Source: Alphaproteobacteria bacterium (lineage in GTDB: Bacteria > Pseudomonadota > Alphaproteobacteria > JAEULC01). From it: 30,714 nucleotides of DNA. Below the pieces are notes generated by a model. It made no database searches, was not told where the DNA came from, and saw nothing but the letters and a program-made list of their open reading frames with translations. The position numbers were made by a program, and so were the translations under genes. The stretch covers positions 1 to 30,714 of the forward strand of contig JADZDN010000313.1 of the NCBI GenBank assembly GCA_020851015.1, read 5' to 3'. Shown here piece after piece: positions 1-6,903 of this stretch (positions within the stretch are counted from its first letter, which is position 1; every line of letters starts with the position of its first letter).

Positions 1-107
1 CGCGCGCCGAGGCGCGCTGCCGCGTCGAGCGGCCGGTGCTGGCGACCCCGCCCGGGCGGGGCGCATCGCACCTCGCCGCCTGCCATTTCCCGCTGGCCCC
101 GGCATGA
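1..107 (+). CDS. Oligopeptide ABC transporter ATPase, C-terminal end (partial)
   Basis: Only the last 35 codons are present; the gene enters from the left edge in the frame that stops at 105-107. The tail reads RCRVERPVLATP, then HLAACHFPLAPA before the stop. The pattern Arg-Cys, then ER-P-L, then ACH-x-P is characteristic of the oligopeptide/dipeptide ATPase C-terminal extension (OppD/OppF, DppD/DppF type) that follows the nucleotide-binding domain. The stop overlaps the start of the next permease gene by the tetranucleotide ATGA, which indicates translational coupling in one operon. The subunit would couple ATP hydrolysis to peptide import at the inner face of the membrane. The call rests on a short tail and on context, because no Walker motif lies in the window. 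Confidence 0.75.
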   Translation, partial: RAEARCRVERPVLATPPGRGASHLAACHFPLAPA

Positions 108-1075
108 CGCGCTACATCGTCGATCGGATCGTCCAGTCGCTGGCGGTGCTGCTGGCGATGTCCTTCGTGATCTACGGGCTGATCGGACTGATGCCGGGCG
201 ACCCCGTCGACCTGATGATCGCGGCCGATCCGAAGGTGACCGCCGAGGACGCGGCACGGCTGAAGGCGCTCTACGGCCTCGACCGGCCCCTGCTGGCGCG
301 CTACGGCAACTGGCTGAAGGCGGCGCTGGGCGGCGATTTCGGCTATTCGCGCCTCTACGCCAAGCCCGCGCTGGTGGCGCTGGGACCGGCGCTGGTTTCC
401 ACCACGATCCTGGTCGGCATCAGCTTCGTGCTGTCGCTCTTGATCGCGTTGCCCGCCGGCGTGTGGGTGGCGACGCGGCCGGACGGGCCGGCCGACCGCG
501 CGGTCAACCTGGCCTGCTTCGCCGGCGTCTCGATGCCGCCCTTCTGGCTGGCGATCCTGCTGATCCTGACCTTCGCGGTCGGCCTGCGCTGGCTGCCGGC
601 GGGCGGCGTGCCGACGCGCGGCGACGCCGGCCTGGGCGAGCAGTTGCGCCACATGGTCCTGCCGGTCGCCACCCTGACCCTGCTGCAGGTCGGCCACTAC
701 CTGCGCTTCATGCGCGCGGCGATGATCGAGACCCTGCGCCAGGACTATATCCGCACCGCCCAGGCCAAGGGCGCGGGCCCGGCGCGCGTGCTGGTGAATC
801 ACGCGCTGCGCAACGCGCTGAACCCGGTGGTGACGGTGGTGGCGCTGGGCTTCGGCGGGCTGTTCTCGGGCGCGCTGATCACCGAGACGATGTTCGCCTG
901 GCCCGGCATGGGCAAGCTGATCCTCGATTCGATCATGGGCAACGACTTCAACTTGGCGCTGGTGGCGCTGCTCTTCGCGACCCTGCTGGTGCTTGTGGGC
1001 AACCTGCTGGCCGACCTCGCCTATGCCTGGCTCGATCCCCGCGTGTCCTTCACCGAGCGCGAGGGGGGTCCGTGA
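104..1075 (+). CDS. Oligopeptide/dipeptide ABC transporter permease, DppB type
   Basis: 323 residues, the usual size for DppB/OppB permeases. It opens with a first membrane helix (about residues 10-30), followed by a periplasmic loop with the family pattern GLMPGDPVD and LYGLDRPL. Further helices lie at roughly 95-125, 140-165, 185-205, 240-260 and 285-310. The cytoplasmic EAA loop that docks on the ATPase is visible near residues 220-250 (AQAKGAGPARVLVNHALRNA), followed by ETMFAWPGMGKL, typical of this subfamily. It forms half of the membrane channel of a peptide importer. It overlaps the upstream ATPase by 4 bases and the next permease by GTGA. The substrate cannot be read from the sequence; dipeptides, oligopeptides, nickel or glutathione are all transported by this family. 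Confidence 0.93.
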   Translation: MTRYIVDRIVQSLAVLLAMSFVIYGLIGLMPGDPVDLMIAADPKVTAEDAARLKALYGLDRPLLARYGNWLKAALGGDFGYSRLYAKPALVALGPALVSTTILVGISFVLSLLIALPAGVWVATRPDGPADRAVNLACFAGVSMPPFWLAILLILTFAVGLRWLPAGGVPTRGDAGLGEQLRHMVLPVATLTLLQVGHYLRFMRAAMIETLRQDYIRTAQAKGAGPARVLVNHALRNALNPVVTVVALGFGGLFSGALITETMFAWPGMGKLILDSIMGNDFNLALVALLFATLLVLVGNLLADLAYAWLDPRVSFTEREGGP

Positions 1076-1983
1076 GCGAGGCGCTGGCCCTGCCCTCGCC
1101 GGGCGACGGTTTCCTACGGCGGCTGGGCCACCGCCCGCTGGCCGTGGCGAGCGCCGCCATCCTGGCGCTCCTGGCCGCCCTTGCGCTGCTGGCGCCGCTC
1201 TTCGCGATGCTGAGCGGCATCGACCCCAACGCGGTCGACCTGCTGCAGCGCCTGGAGCCGCCCTCGGCGCAGCATTTTCTGGGCACGGACGACATCGGCC
1301 GCGACGTGCTGCTGCGCCTGCTCCAGGGCGGGCGGGTATCGCTGTTCGTCGGCCTGACGGCCGCCCTGGCCTCGGCGGTGATCGGCACCGCGGTCGGGCT
1401 GATGGCGGGCTACTGGGGCGGGCGTGCCGACGCGCTGCTGATGCGCCTGACCGACGGGGTCATCGCGCTGCCGCTGCTGCCGCTCTTGATCGTGCTGGCG
1501 GCGGTCGACCTGACCAAGCTCGGCCTGTCGGCCGAGCTGGCCGGATCGGAGACGACCGGCCTCTACCGCATCGTCGTCATCATCGCACTGGTCGGCTGGA
1601 CCACCGTGGCGCGTCTCGTTCGCGGCGCGGCGCTCAGCGTACACACGCGCGACTACGTGCTGGCGGCGATCGGCCAGGGCGCCAGCCCGTGGCGCGTGAT
1701 GGCGGTCCACATCCTGCCCAACGTCACCTCGCCGATCGTGGTCGCCACCACCCTGTCGGTGGGCAACGTGATCCTGCTGGAATCGGTCTTAAGCTTCCTC
1801 GGCCTCGGCATCCAGCCGCCGCTGCCGAGCTGGGGCAACATGCTGACCAACGCCCAGGAGCTGATGACCACCGCGCCGTTCCTTGCGATCTGGCCCGGCA
1901 TGCTGATCTTCGTCACGGTGATCGCCTGCAACCTCTTGGGCGACGGGCTGCAGGACGCGCTCGACCCAAGGGCGCAGGAGTAA
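1072..1983 (+). CDS. Oligopeptide/dipeptide ABC transporter permease, DppC type
   Basis: 303 residues from a GTG start at 1072 that overlaps the preceding stop codon (GTGA); this start gives the normal length of DppC/OppC. After an N-terminal helix (about 20-45) comes the DppC hallmark HFLGTDDIGRDVLLRLL near residues 65-80, then helices around 85-110, 120-145, 165-185, 220-245 and 275-295. The EAA loop is at about 200-225 (YVLAAIGQGASPWRVM and HILPNV), and SFLGLGIQPPLPSWG follows, as in family members. It partners the upstream DppB-type subunit in the import channel. The gene ends just before a palindromic repeat, so it is the last gene of the operon here; the substrate-binding protein must lie upstream outside the window. 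Confidence 0.93.
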   Translation: MSEALALPSPGDGFLRRLGHRPLAVASAAILALLAALALLAPLFAMLSGIDPNAVDLLQRLEPPSAQHFLGTDDIGRDVLLRLLQGGRVSLFVGLTAALASAVIGTAVGLMAGYWGGRADALLMRLTDGVIALPLLPLLIVLAAVDLTKLGLSAELAGSETTGLYRIVVIIALVGWTTVARLVRGAALSVHTRDYVLAAIGQGASPWRVMAVHILPNVTSPIVVATTLSVGNVILLESVLSFLGLGIQPPLPSWGNMLTNAQELMTTAPFLAIWPGMLIFVTVIACNLLGDGLQDALDPRAQE

Positions 1984-1985
1984 CT

Positions 1986-2050
1986 CGTCCTTCGACAGGC
2001 TCAGGACGAGGAGAAAAGAAAGAGCCTCATCCTGAGCTTGTCGAAGGATG
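1986..2050. repeat. Palindromic dispersed repeat (CCTTCGACA..CTCAGGA type) between convergent genes
   Basis: Two arms, about 1986-2012 and 2025-2050, are inverted near-copies. The left contains CCTTCGACAGGCTCAGGA and the right, read in reverse complement, CCTTCGACAAGCTCAGGA. They can fold into a hairpin of about 24 bp around an A-rich spacer (GAGAAAAGAAAGAG). I recognise this core as a short repeat commonly dispersed in intergenic regions of alphaproteobacterial genomes. It sits three bases after the permease stop and runs into the 3' end of the minus-strand gene at 2027-2389, where it supplies the last codons and the stop. It may act as a bidirectional terminator or mRNA-stabilising stem, which is inference. 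Confidence 0.8.
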
Positions 2051-2389
2051 CGGCTCGATCTCCTCCACCCGCGTAAACACCTGTCCACCCTTCGATCGGA
2101 TCAGCGCGACCTCCTGGTCGGCGCCGTTGGACGGGCCGCCGATGCGCAGGACGGCGTCGCAGCGTTCGGCCAGCGCGAGGGAGAGCGGCATCATGATCGC
2201 GTCGAAGTGCTCGCGGCCCGCCTCCGCGATCACCGGCAGGGCCATGTTGACGCCGATCACCGGCACGTGGCCGCGCTTCCAGACTTCGTGCGCCGCTTCG
2301 TTCATCGCCTGCAGGTTGGTGGCGCGCAGCTCAGGATCGCTGGTCCCCGAGGTGTAAGGCCCGGCGACCATGATCCACAGGCGCTTCAC
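2027..2389 (-). CDS. DUF4406 / nucleoside 2-deoxyribosyltransferase-like protein
   Basis: 120 residues from a GTG start at 2389 that overlaps the stop of the upstream M20 gene (GTGA), indicating coupled translation. The N-terminus RLWIMVAGPYTSG is the AGP-type nucleotide-binding beginning of the nucleoside 2-deoxyribosyltransferase superfamily. It is followed by a helix with N and A residues (NLQAMNEAAHEVWKRGH) and the strand VPVIGVNMALPV. A second half, CDAVLRIGGPSNGADQEVAL, resembles the family's acidic active-site segment, in which Glu acts near a GG/GAD turn. The exact reaction is unknown; cleavage or transfer at an N-glycosidic bond is the family theme. The final residues PHPSTSSG and the stop come from a dispersed repeat, so the native C-terminus may have been altered. 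Confidence 0.75.
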   Translation of the reverse strand: MKRLWIMVAGPYTSGTSDPELRATNLQAMNEAAHEVWKRGHVPVIGVNMALPVIAEAGREHFDAIMMPLSLALAERCDAVLRIGGPSNGADQEVALIRSKGGQVFTRVEEIEPHPSTSSG

Positions 2390-3564
2390 GCCCGCCGCGG
2401 CAGGGTCTGCTCCACCAGCGTGGCCCAATAGCTGGCGCCGATCGGCAGGATCTCGTCGCTGAAGTCGTAGTGCGGGTTGTGCAGCAGGCAGCCGCCCTCG
2501 GTCGGGCCGTTGCCGATCCACACGTAGGAGCCGGGCCGGGCCTGGAGCATGAACGCGAAGTCCTCGGCGCCCATGCTCGGCACCGGGTCGCGCACCAGGT
2601 TGGCCTCGCCGATCACCGCGCTGGCGGCCCTGGCCGCGATCTCGGTCTCGGCCGCCGTGTTGACCGTCGGGGGATAGCGCATCTCGTAGCGGAAGCCGGT
2701 GATCTTGGCGCCATGGGCCTGGGCGATGCCCTCGGCGATGCGGCGGATCGACGGCTCGATCGTCTTCTGCACCTCGGGCCGGAACGACCGCGTCGTGCCG
2801 CGCAACACGATTTCGTCCGGGATCACGTTCCAGGTATCGCCGCCATGCACCTGGGTCACCGACACGACGACCGAGTCGAGCGGGTTGGTGTTGCGGCTGG
2901 CGATCGTCTGCAGCGAGGTGACGATCTGCGCGGCGGTCACCACCGGGTCGATGCCCTGGTGCGGCATGGCGCCGTGCGAGCCGCGGCCGCGTACGACGAT
3001 CTCGAACACGTCATAGGCCGCCATCAGCGGACCGTTGCGCACGCACATCGAGCCGACCGGATAGCCGGGCATGTTGTGCATGCCGTAGACCGCCTCGACC
3101 GGGAACTGGTCGAACAGGCCTTGCTCGACCATCACCCGCGCGCCGCCCTCGTTTTCCTCGGCCGGCTGGAAGATGAAATGCACCGTGCCGTCGAAGTTGC
3201 GCGTCTCGGCCAGGTAGCGCGCCGCGCCCAGCAGCATCGTGGTGTGCCCGTCATGGCCGCAGGCGTGCATCTTGCCGGGGTTCTGCGAGACGTGGTCGAA
3301 CCCGTTCTTCTCGTGAATGTGCAGCGCGTCCATGTCGGCGCGCCGCGCGATCGAGCGCTGGCTGCCGTTGCCGCCCTTCAGCGTGCCGACCACGCCGGTC
3401 CCGGCCAGGCCGCGATGCACCTCGATGCCGAAATCGCCCAGGCGCTTGGCAACGAAGTCGGCCGTGCGGAACTCCTCGAAGGCCGTCTCGGGATGGGCAT
3501 GGATCTCGTGGCGCCAAGCCGTCATGTCGGCGTGGAACTCGGCGATGCGGTTGACGATGGCCAT
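2386..3564 (-). CDS. M20 family (M20D) metallo-amidohydrolase
   Basis: 392 residues; ATG at 3564 preceded by a GAGGGGC ribosome-binding site. This is a cytoplasmic zinc or manganese amidohydrolase of the hippurate/N-acyl-amino-acid hydrolase group. Visible motifs: WRHEIHAHPE near the start, RADMDALHIHEKNG (family usually ADMDALPI.E), MHACGHDGHT with Cys and His metal ligands, FQPAEENEGGA with the catalytic/metal Glu pair, YGMHNMPG with a ligand His, a lid domain beginning at GSHGAMPHQGIDPV, and LHNPHYDFSDE with the last His. All ligands are intact, so it should be active. It is followed, with a 4-base overlap, by the deoxyribosyltransferase-like gene. It is divergent from an M14 deacylase, and a peptide ABC transporter lies nearby. 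Candidate substrates are N-acylated amino acids or amino-acid conjugates. Confidence 0.92.
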   Translation of the reverse strand: MAIVNRIAEFHADMTAWRHEIHAHPETAFEEFRTADFVAKRLGDFGIEVHRGLAGTGVVGTLKGGNGSQRSIARRADMDALHIHEKNGFDHVSQNPGKMHACGHDGHTTMLLGAARYLAETRNFDGTVHFIFQPAEENEGGARVMVEQGLFDQFPVEAVYGMHNMPGYPVGSMCVRNGPLMAAYDVFEIVVRGRGSHGAMPHQGIDPVVTAAQIVTSLQTIASRNTNPLDSVVVSVTQVHGGDTWNVIPDEIVLRGTTRSFRPEVQKTIEPSIRRIAEGIAQAHGAKITGFRYEMRYPPTVNTAAETEIAARAASAVIGEANLVRDPVPSMGAEDFAFMLQARPGSYVWIGNGPTEGGCLLHNPHYDFSDEILPIGASYWATLVEQTLPRRA

Positions 3565-3742
3565 CGGCTTGCCCCTCGGTTGGACGCGGAATTGCGGAGT
3601 GTCGCGGCGAACGGCCACGCCGTCAATCCGCCGGCGCGGCCCTCTCCGGCGCGGCCCGGGCCGGCGCGACCTTGTCCTGCGCGGCCCCGCTGGTGCACAG
3701 TCGCGTCCTGCCGTCCGCATACGCAAGCGAAGGGAAGGGACG

Positions 3743-4891
3743 ATGCCAAGGACCGTGGAACGCCTGAGCCTGATGTCGATGACGCCGGGCACGGGACGCA
3801 CGCTGAACGTGATCCGCTACGGGCGCGCCGGCGCGCGGCCCAAGGTCTATCTGCAGGCATCGATCCATTCCGGCGAGTTTCCCGGCGCGATGGCGCTGCA
3901 CCACCTGATCCCGATGCTGGACCGGGCGCAGAAGGCCGGCCGCGTCAAGGGCCAGATCGTGGTCGTGCCGCATGCAAACCCGATCGGCCTGTCGCAGATC
4001 ATGATGGCGACGCATCTCGGCCGCTACGACTTCTTCGGCCGCGACAACTTCAACCGCAACTACCATGACCTTGCCGACCCGGTGGCCGAGCGCGTCCAAG
4101 GCCGGCTCACCCGCAACGCCCAGCGCAACGTCAGCCTGATCCGCGCCACCGGCCTGGCGGTGCTGGACGAGATGATCCCGTCCAACGAAATCCAGCAGCA
4201 GCGGCTCTACCTGATGAGGCGGTCGATCGACGCCGACGTGGTGATCGACCTGCACTGCGACGCCCAGGCGTCGATGCATCACTTCATCAGCCAGCGCGAT
4301 TGGCCGGCGATCGCCGACCTGTCGGCGCAAGTCGGCGCGACGGCGGTCATGTACAACGCGCCGTACCCCTTCACGATGACCTTCTCGGGCTGCAACGGTT
4401 CGTGGTGGTCGAAGCTGGCCGACCGGTTTCCCGACTACCCGATCCCGCAGGCCTGCCAGTCCTCGACCATCGAGTATCGCGGCCAGAACGACGTCAACGA
4501 TGCCTATGGCGCGTCGGACGCGGCCAACCTTTACAAGTTCCTGCAACGCCGCGGGGTCGTGTCCGGCAATCCGGGACCGCTGCCGCGCGCGCGCTGCGCG
4601 GCGACGCCGATGGAGGGGATGGATGTCGGCTACGCGCCGGTGCCCGGCGTGCTGGTCTACAAGAAGCCGGAGGGCAGCAAGGTCCGCCGGGGCGAGACGA
4701 TCTGCGAGGTGATCGACCCGCAGAGCGTCGATCCGCTGAACGCCCGCACGCCGATGAAATCCACGACCGACGGCGTGCTGTTCAGCCGCCGGCCCGACGG
4801 CCGCCCGGCCTGGCCCGGCATGGTCTGTTTCCGCATCGCCGGTCCCAGGGCGCTGCCGCACCGCAAGGGGCGCAGCGGGCTGGACGACTAG
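3743..4891 (+). CDS. M14 family succinylglutamate desuccinylase/aspartoacylase-like deacylase
   Basis: 382 residues; ATG at 3743 with a strong AGGGAAGGGA site just upstream. The protein carries the AstE/AspA-type M14 fold. HSGEFPGAMALHHL supplies the first zinc His and Glu, a basic stretch NFNRNYHDL corresponds to the substrate-binding Arg region, DLHCDAQASMHH gives the second zinc His, and SSTIEYRGQND holds a candidate catalytic Glu. The C-terminal 100 residues (from about 285) form a beta-rich lipoyl-like half (GVLVYKKPEGSKVRRGE and TDGVLFSRRPDGRP). That half is common in larger members annotated as succinylglutamate desuccinylase/aspartoacylase family proteins. It should remove an acyl group from an N-acyl amino acid or related compound. 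Divergent orientation to the M20 gene (178-base gap) suggests shared control. Confidence 0.88.
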   Translation: MPRTVERLSLMSMTPGTGRTLNVIRYGRAGARPKVYLQASIHSGEFPGAMALHHLIPMLDRAQKAGRVKGQIVVVPHANPIGLSQIMMATHLGRYDFFGRDNFNRNYHDLADPVAERVQGRLTRNAQRNVSLIRATGLAVLDEMIPSNEIQQQRLYLMRRSIDADVVIDLHCDAQASMHHFISQRDWPAIADLSAQVGATAVMYNAPYPFTMTFSGCNGSWWSKLADRFPDYPIPQACQSSTIEYRGQNDVNDAYGASDAANLYKFLQRRGVVSGNPGPLPRARCAATPMEGMDVGYAPVPGVLVYKKPEGSKVRRGETICEVIDPQSVDPLNARTPMKSTTDGVLFSRRPDGRPAWPGMVCFRIAGPRALPHRKGRSGLDD

Positions 4892-4939
4892 CCACGCTCC
4901 ATTGAGGCGCCGCATCGAACCCGATAGAAGTCTGGCGCC

Positions 4940-5590
4940 ATGCTGGACTTGCCTCATCTCGCCCTGTACTTCGCGGCGGCGCTGGTACTCGCCATTACGC
5001 CCGGCCCAGGTATCTTCTACGTTGCCGCGCGCACGCTCGCCGGCGGCCGCGCGGAAGGCGTGGCTTCCAGTTTCGGCACCGGGTTGGGCGGCCTGGTCCA
5101 TGTCGTCGCCGGCAGCCTGGGCGTTTCCGCCATCGTGCTCGCGAGCGCCGAACTGTTCGGCACGCTGAAGCTGATCGGGGCGGCTTATCTGATCTGGCTC
5201 GGCATTCGCGCTTTCCAGTCCGCCCGCCGCGATCCATCGCCGGGATTGGACAACGGGTCCGCCATACCGCTGGTCGGGCCGCGCGGAGCGTTTCGCGAGG
5301 GCGTGCTGGTCGAGGCGCTGAACCCGAAGACCGCGGCCTTCTTCCTTGCCTTCATCCCGCAGTTCGTAGACCCGGCCGAGGGGTATGTGGCCCTGCAATT
5401 CGTTGTGCTGGGCTTCGTGTCGGTCGCGCTCAACACGCTCGCCGACATCGTCGTTGCCTTTGCGGCGAGCCGCATCCGCCAAGGGGCGACAGCGCGTCCC
5501 AGGTTGATCCGCCGCCTGCGCGAAGCATCGGGAGCGGCCATGATCGCGCTCGGCATCGGCCTTGCCCTGGCGAAGCGCCCCGCCAGCTGA
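4940..5590 (+). CDS. LysE/RhtB family amino-acid exporter
   Basis: 216 residues, standard for the family. The N-terminal hallmark is present: a first helix, then ITPGPGIFYVAARTLAGG with the conserved TPGP turn, followed by GTGLGGLVHVVAGSLG. Six hydrophobic segments can be read at about 5-27, 40-65, 70-90, 115-135, 145-170 and 190-210. The second-half signature EGVLVEALNPKTAAFFLAFIPQFV is typical of RhtB-like members. The product should export amino acids or small amphiphilic metabolites across the inner membrane. It lies 48 bases after the M14 deacylase on the same strand, so co-transcription is plausible, and export of the released amino acid would fit. Its stop is followed almost at once by a decayed phage cassette. 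Confidence 0.92.
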   Translation: MLDLPHLALYFAAALVLAITPGPGIFYVAARTLAGGRAEGVASSFGTGLGGLVHVVAGSLGVSAIVLASAELFGTLKLIGAAYLIWLGIRAFQSARRDPSPGLDNGSAIPLVGPRGAFREGVLVEALNPKTAAFFLAFIPQFVDPAEGYVALQFVVLGFVSVALNTLADIVVAFAASRIRQGATARPRLIRRLREASGAAMIALGIGLALAKRPAS

Positions 5591-5593
5591 GGT

Positions 5594-6010
5594 GGATCGA
5601 GCCCAGGGCTGGCGTTCGGCGACCGGCGCCCGCGGCCTGGATTGGGAACGCCTAGCGCTAACCAAGCAGGCGGAGATCGTGCGCGCCTCGGGCGACAACC
5701 ACCGCCGCCGGCGACAACCTGGTGCTGCCCAAGGTCGGCCAGAAAACCGCCTCGATCGCCGACTTGCTGACCCTCTTGCAAAGCCAGGGCTACCGTACTA
5801 ATTTAATATTTGTCCACCTTCCCCCGGAAAAATCCGTCCGCCGCGCGATGCGCCGCTTCCACGAGGAAGGCCGGTTCGTCGATCCCGCTTTCGTGGCGGA
5901 GGTGGGGGAGGGACCGCGGCAGACCTTCGAGGTACTGAAACATGACCCAAGAGTCGAAACCTGGCGCGAGTTTAGCAACGACGTTCCCAGAGGCCAGCCG
6001 CCCAGACCCG
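5594..6010 (+). pseudogene. Zeta-toxin domain remnant, 5'-truncated and frameshifted
   Basis: The frame ending at 5801 contains WERLALTKQAEIVRASGDN, and the frame starting near 5704 continues with GDNLVLPKVGQKTASIADLL, then LIFVHLPPEKSVRRAMRRF, GRFVDPAFV and WREFSNDVPRGQPPR. Joined, these resemble the second half of the zeta toxin/kinase domain (the G-D-N-V-V-L-P strand, the basic helix with R-x-x-R, and the GRFVDP segment) as found in phage and mobile-element proteins. The Walker A half is absent. The two frames are split by a 19-base direct duplication (GGCGACAACC at 5691 and again at 5710), and removing one unit restores a single frame. No start codon or ribosome-binding site supports expression. 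Zeta enzymes phosphorylate UDP-sugars or nucleotides; this copy is almost certainly inactive. Confidence 0.7.
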
Positions 6011-6157
6011 TCGCCGCTGGCCGCAACAGCCCCCGTGGCGTCCAATCGGCGCCGGACCACGGCCGAGGTGATGGCGGCGGCCGAGGAGAACTCGGGCAAG
6101 TTCTACCGGGATCTTACGGCCGAGCTGGAGCGCAAGCGCCGGGGAACGCCGGCCTAG
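5942..6157 (+). CDS. Small phage-cassette protein, 71 residues, function unknown
   Basis: ATG at 5942 opens a 71-codon frame overlapping the end of the zeta-like fragment in another frame. The N-terminal half is Pro/Ala/Ser-rich. The second half (RRRTTAEVMAAAEENSGKFY, then RDLTAELERKRRG) is a charged amphipathic helix with normal coding character, unlike the zeta/ParB frame across the same bases, which there reads as Gly/Arg/Pro-rich filler. In intact cassettes a small ORF often sits between a zeta-type toxin gene and a very large ParB-domain gene, which fits this position. No recognised domain. It may be a relic, since both neighbours are broken; the expression signal upstream is weak (GAGGTACTGAAAC). 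Confidence 0.45.
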   Translation: MTQESKPGASLATTFPEASRPDPSPLAATAPVASNRRRTTAEVMAAAEENSGKFYRDLTAELERKRRGTPA

Positions 6158-6159
6158 CC

Positions 6160-6855
6160 GAAGGGGCGCACACCGCCCACACCACCAGCGGCACCAGGCT
6201 TAAGGTCCGCTACCGGGTCGTCGACGCCGGCGACCTGATCGCCAGCCACAACCTCGACTTAAGCGAAAACCCGTCTTTCCCGCGCGAGCTGCAGCCGCGC
6301 GACCGCCAGCGCGCGGCCAGCGGCGAGCAGGTGCAGAAGATCGCGGCCGACCTCAACCCCGAGCTGGTGGCCTTTTCGCCGCTGGCCTCGGAAGGCGCGC
6401 CGATCGTCGGTCGCAGTGGTCCCGGCGAGGGGCTTGTCGTGGAGAGCGGCAACGGCCGCACGATGGCGATCCGCACCGCCTATGCCCAGGCGCTGGCGTC
6501 GGCCGACCGCTACCGCGCGCATCTCCGCCAGCTCGGCTTCGACCTGCAGGGACTGCGCGAGCCGATCCTGGTGCGCGAGCGCCTCACCGAGCTGGCGCCG
6601 GCGGAGCGCCGGCAGTTCGTGCTCGACGCCAATGTGGCGGGCGTCGCGCGGTTCTCCGCCACCGAGCAGGCGATGGCCGATGCCGGGCGCCTCAGCGCCT
6701 CGACGCTCGACCTGCTGAAGCCCGGCGAGGTCGACGCGGCCGGCAACCGCGACTTCGCGCGCGCCTTCGTCGACGCCCTGCCGCCGGCTGGCGAAAAAAT
6801 AGGCCCCCCTGCCGAGCGTGCCGTGGCAGGAGGGCCATGCGGGAGTTCCGCTTAA
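6160..6855 (+). pseudogene. DdrB-like ParB-superfamily domain fragment of a large phage-type protein
   Basis: From about 6200 the frame reads VRYRVVDAGDLIASHN, FPRELQPRDRQRAASGEQVQ, LASEGAPIVGRS, LVVESGNGRTMAIRTAYAQA, PILVRERLTELAPAERRQF and ANVAGVARFSATEQAMADA. This order (a D-L-x-x-S-H opening, ELQPRDR, GAPIVG, ESGNGRT, PVLVR-R, FV-x-AN) matches the ParB-like nuclease domain found in very large polyvalent phage or integrative-element proteins. The frame runs on from the zeta fragment with no start codon of its own. It stops soon after FARAFVDALPPAGE at a junction with the neighbouring gene's terminator. Such proteins usually exceed 1000 residues, so only one domain of about 210 residues remains. 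Confidence 0.72.
6794..6836 (-). terminator. Rho-independent terminator of the outer membrane protein gene
   Basis: Arms 6802-6813 and 6825-6836 form a 12-bp GC-rich stem with one mismatch around an 11-base loop. On the minus strand the stem is followed by TATTTTTTC (complement of 6793-6801), a canonical U-run. It lies 67 bases beyond the stop of the gene at 6904-7680. The phage remnant on the plus strand breaks off inside this element. Confidence 0.85.
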
Positions 6856-6903
6856 CTCATCGGCCGCGGGTCAGGAACGCGGCTTCGCGATGCAGCCTCT
6901 TGC

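Noticed and set aside
3620..3700. GC-rich CCGGCGCGGCCC-like near-repeats upstream of the M14 gene
   Set aside because: Short, imperfect and compatible with general base composition; no defined unit length.
2470..4068. Long plus-strand open frame opposite the M20 gene
   Set aside because: His/Arg/Ala-rich translation without domains; it is the antisense shadow of a clear M20 metallohydrolase.
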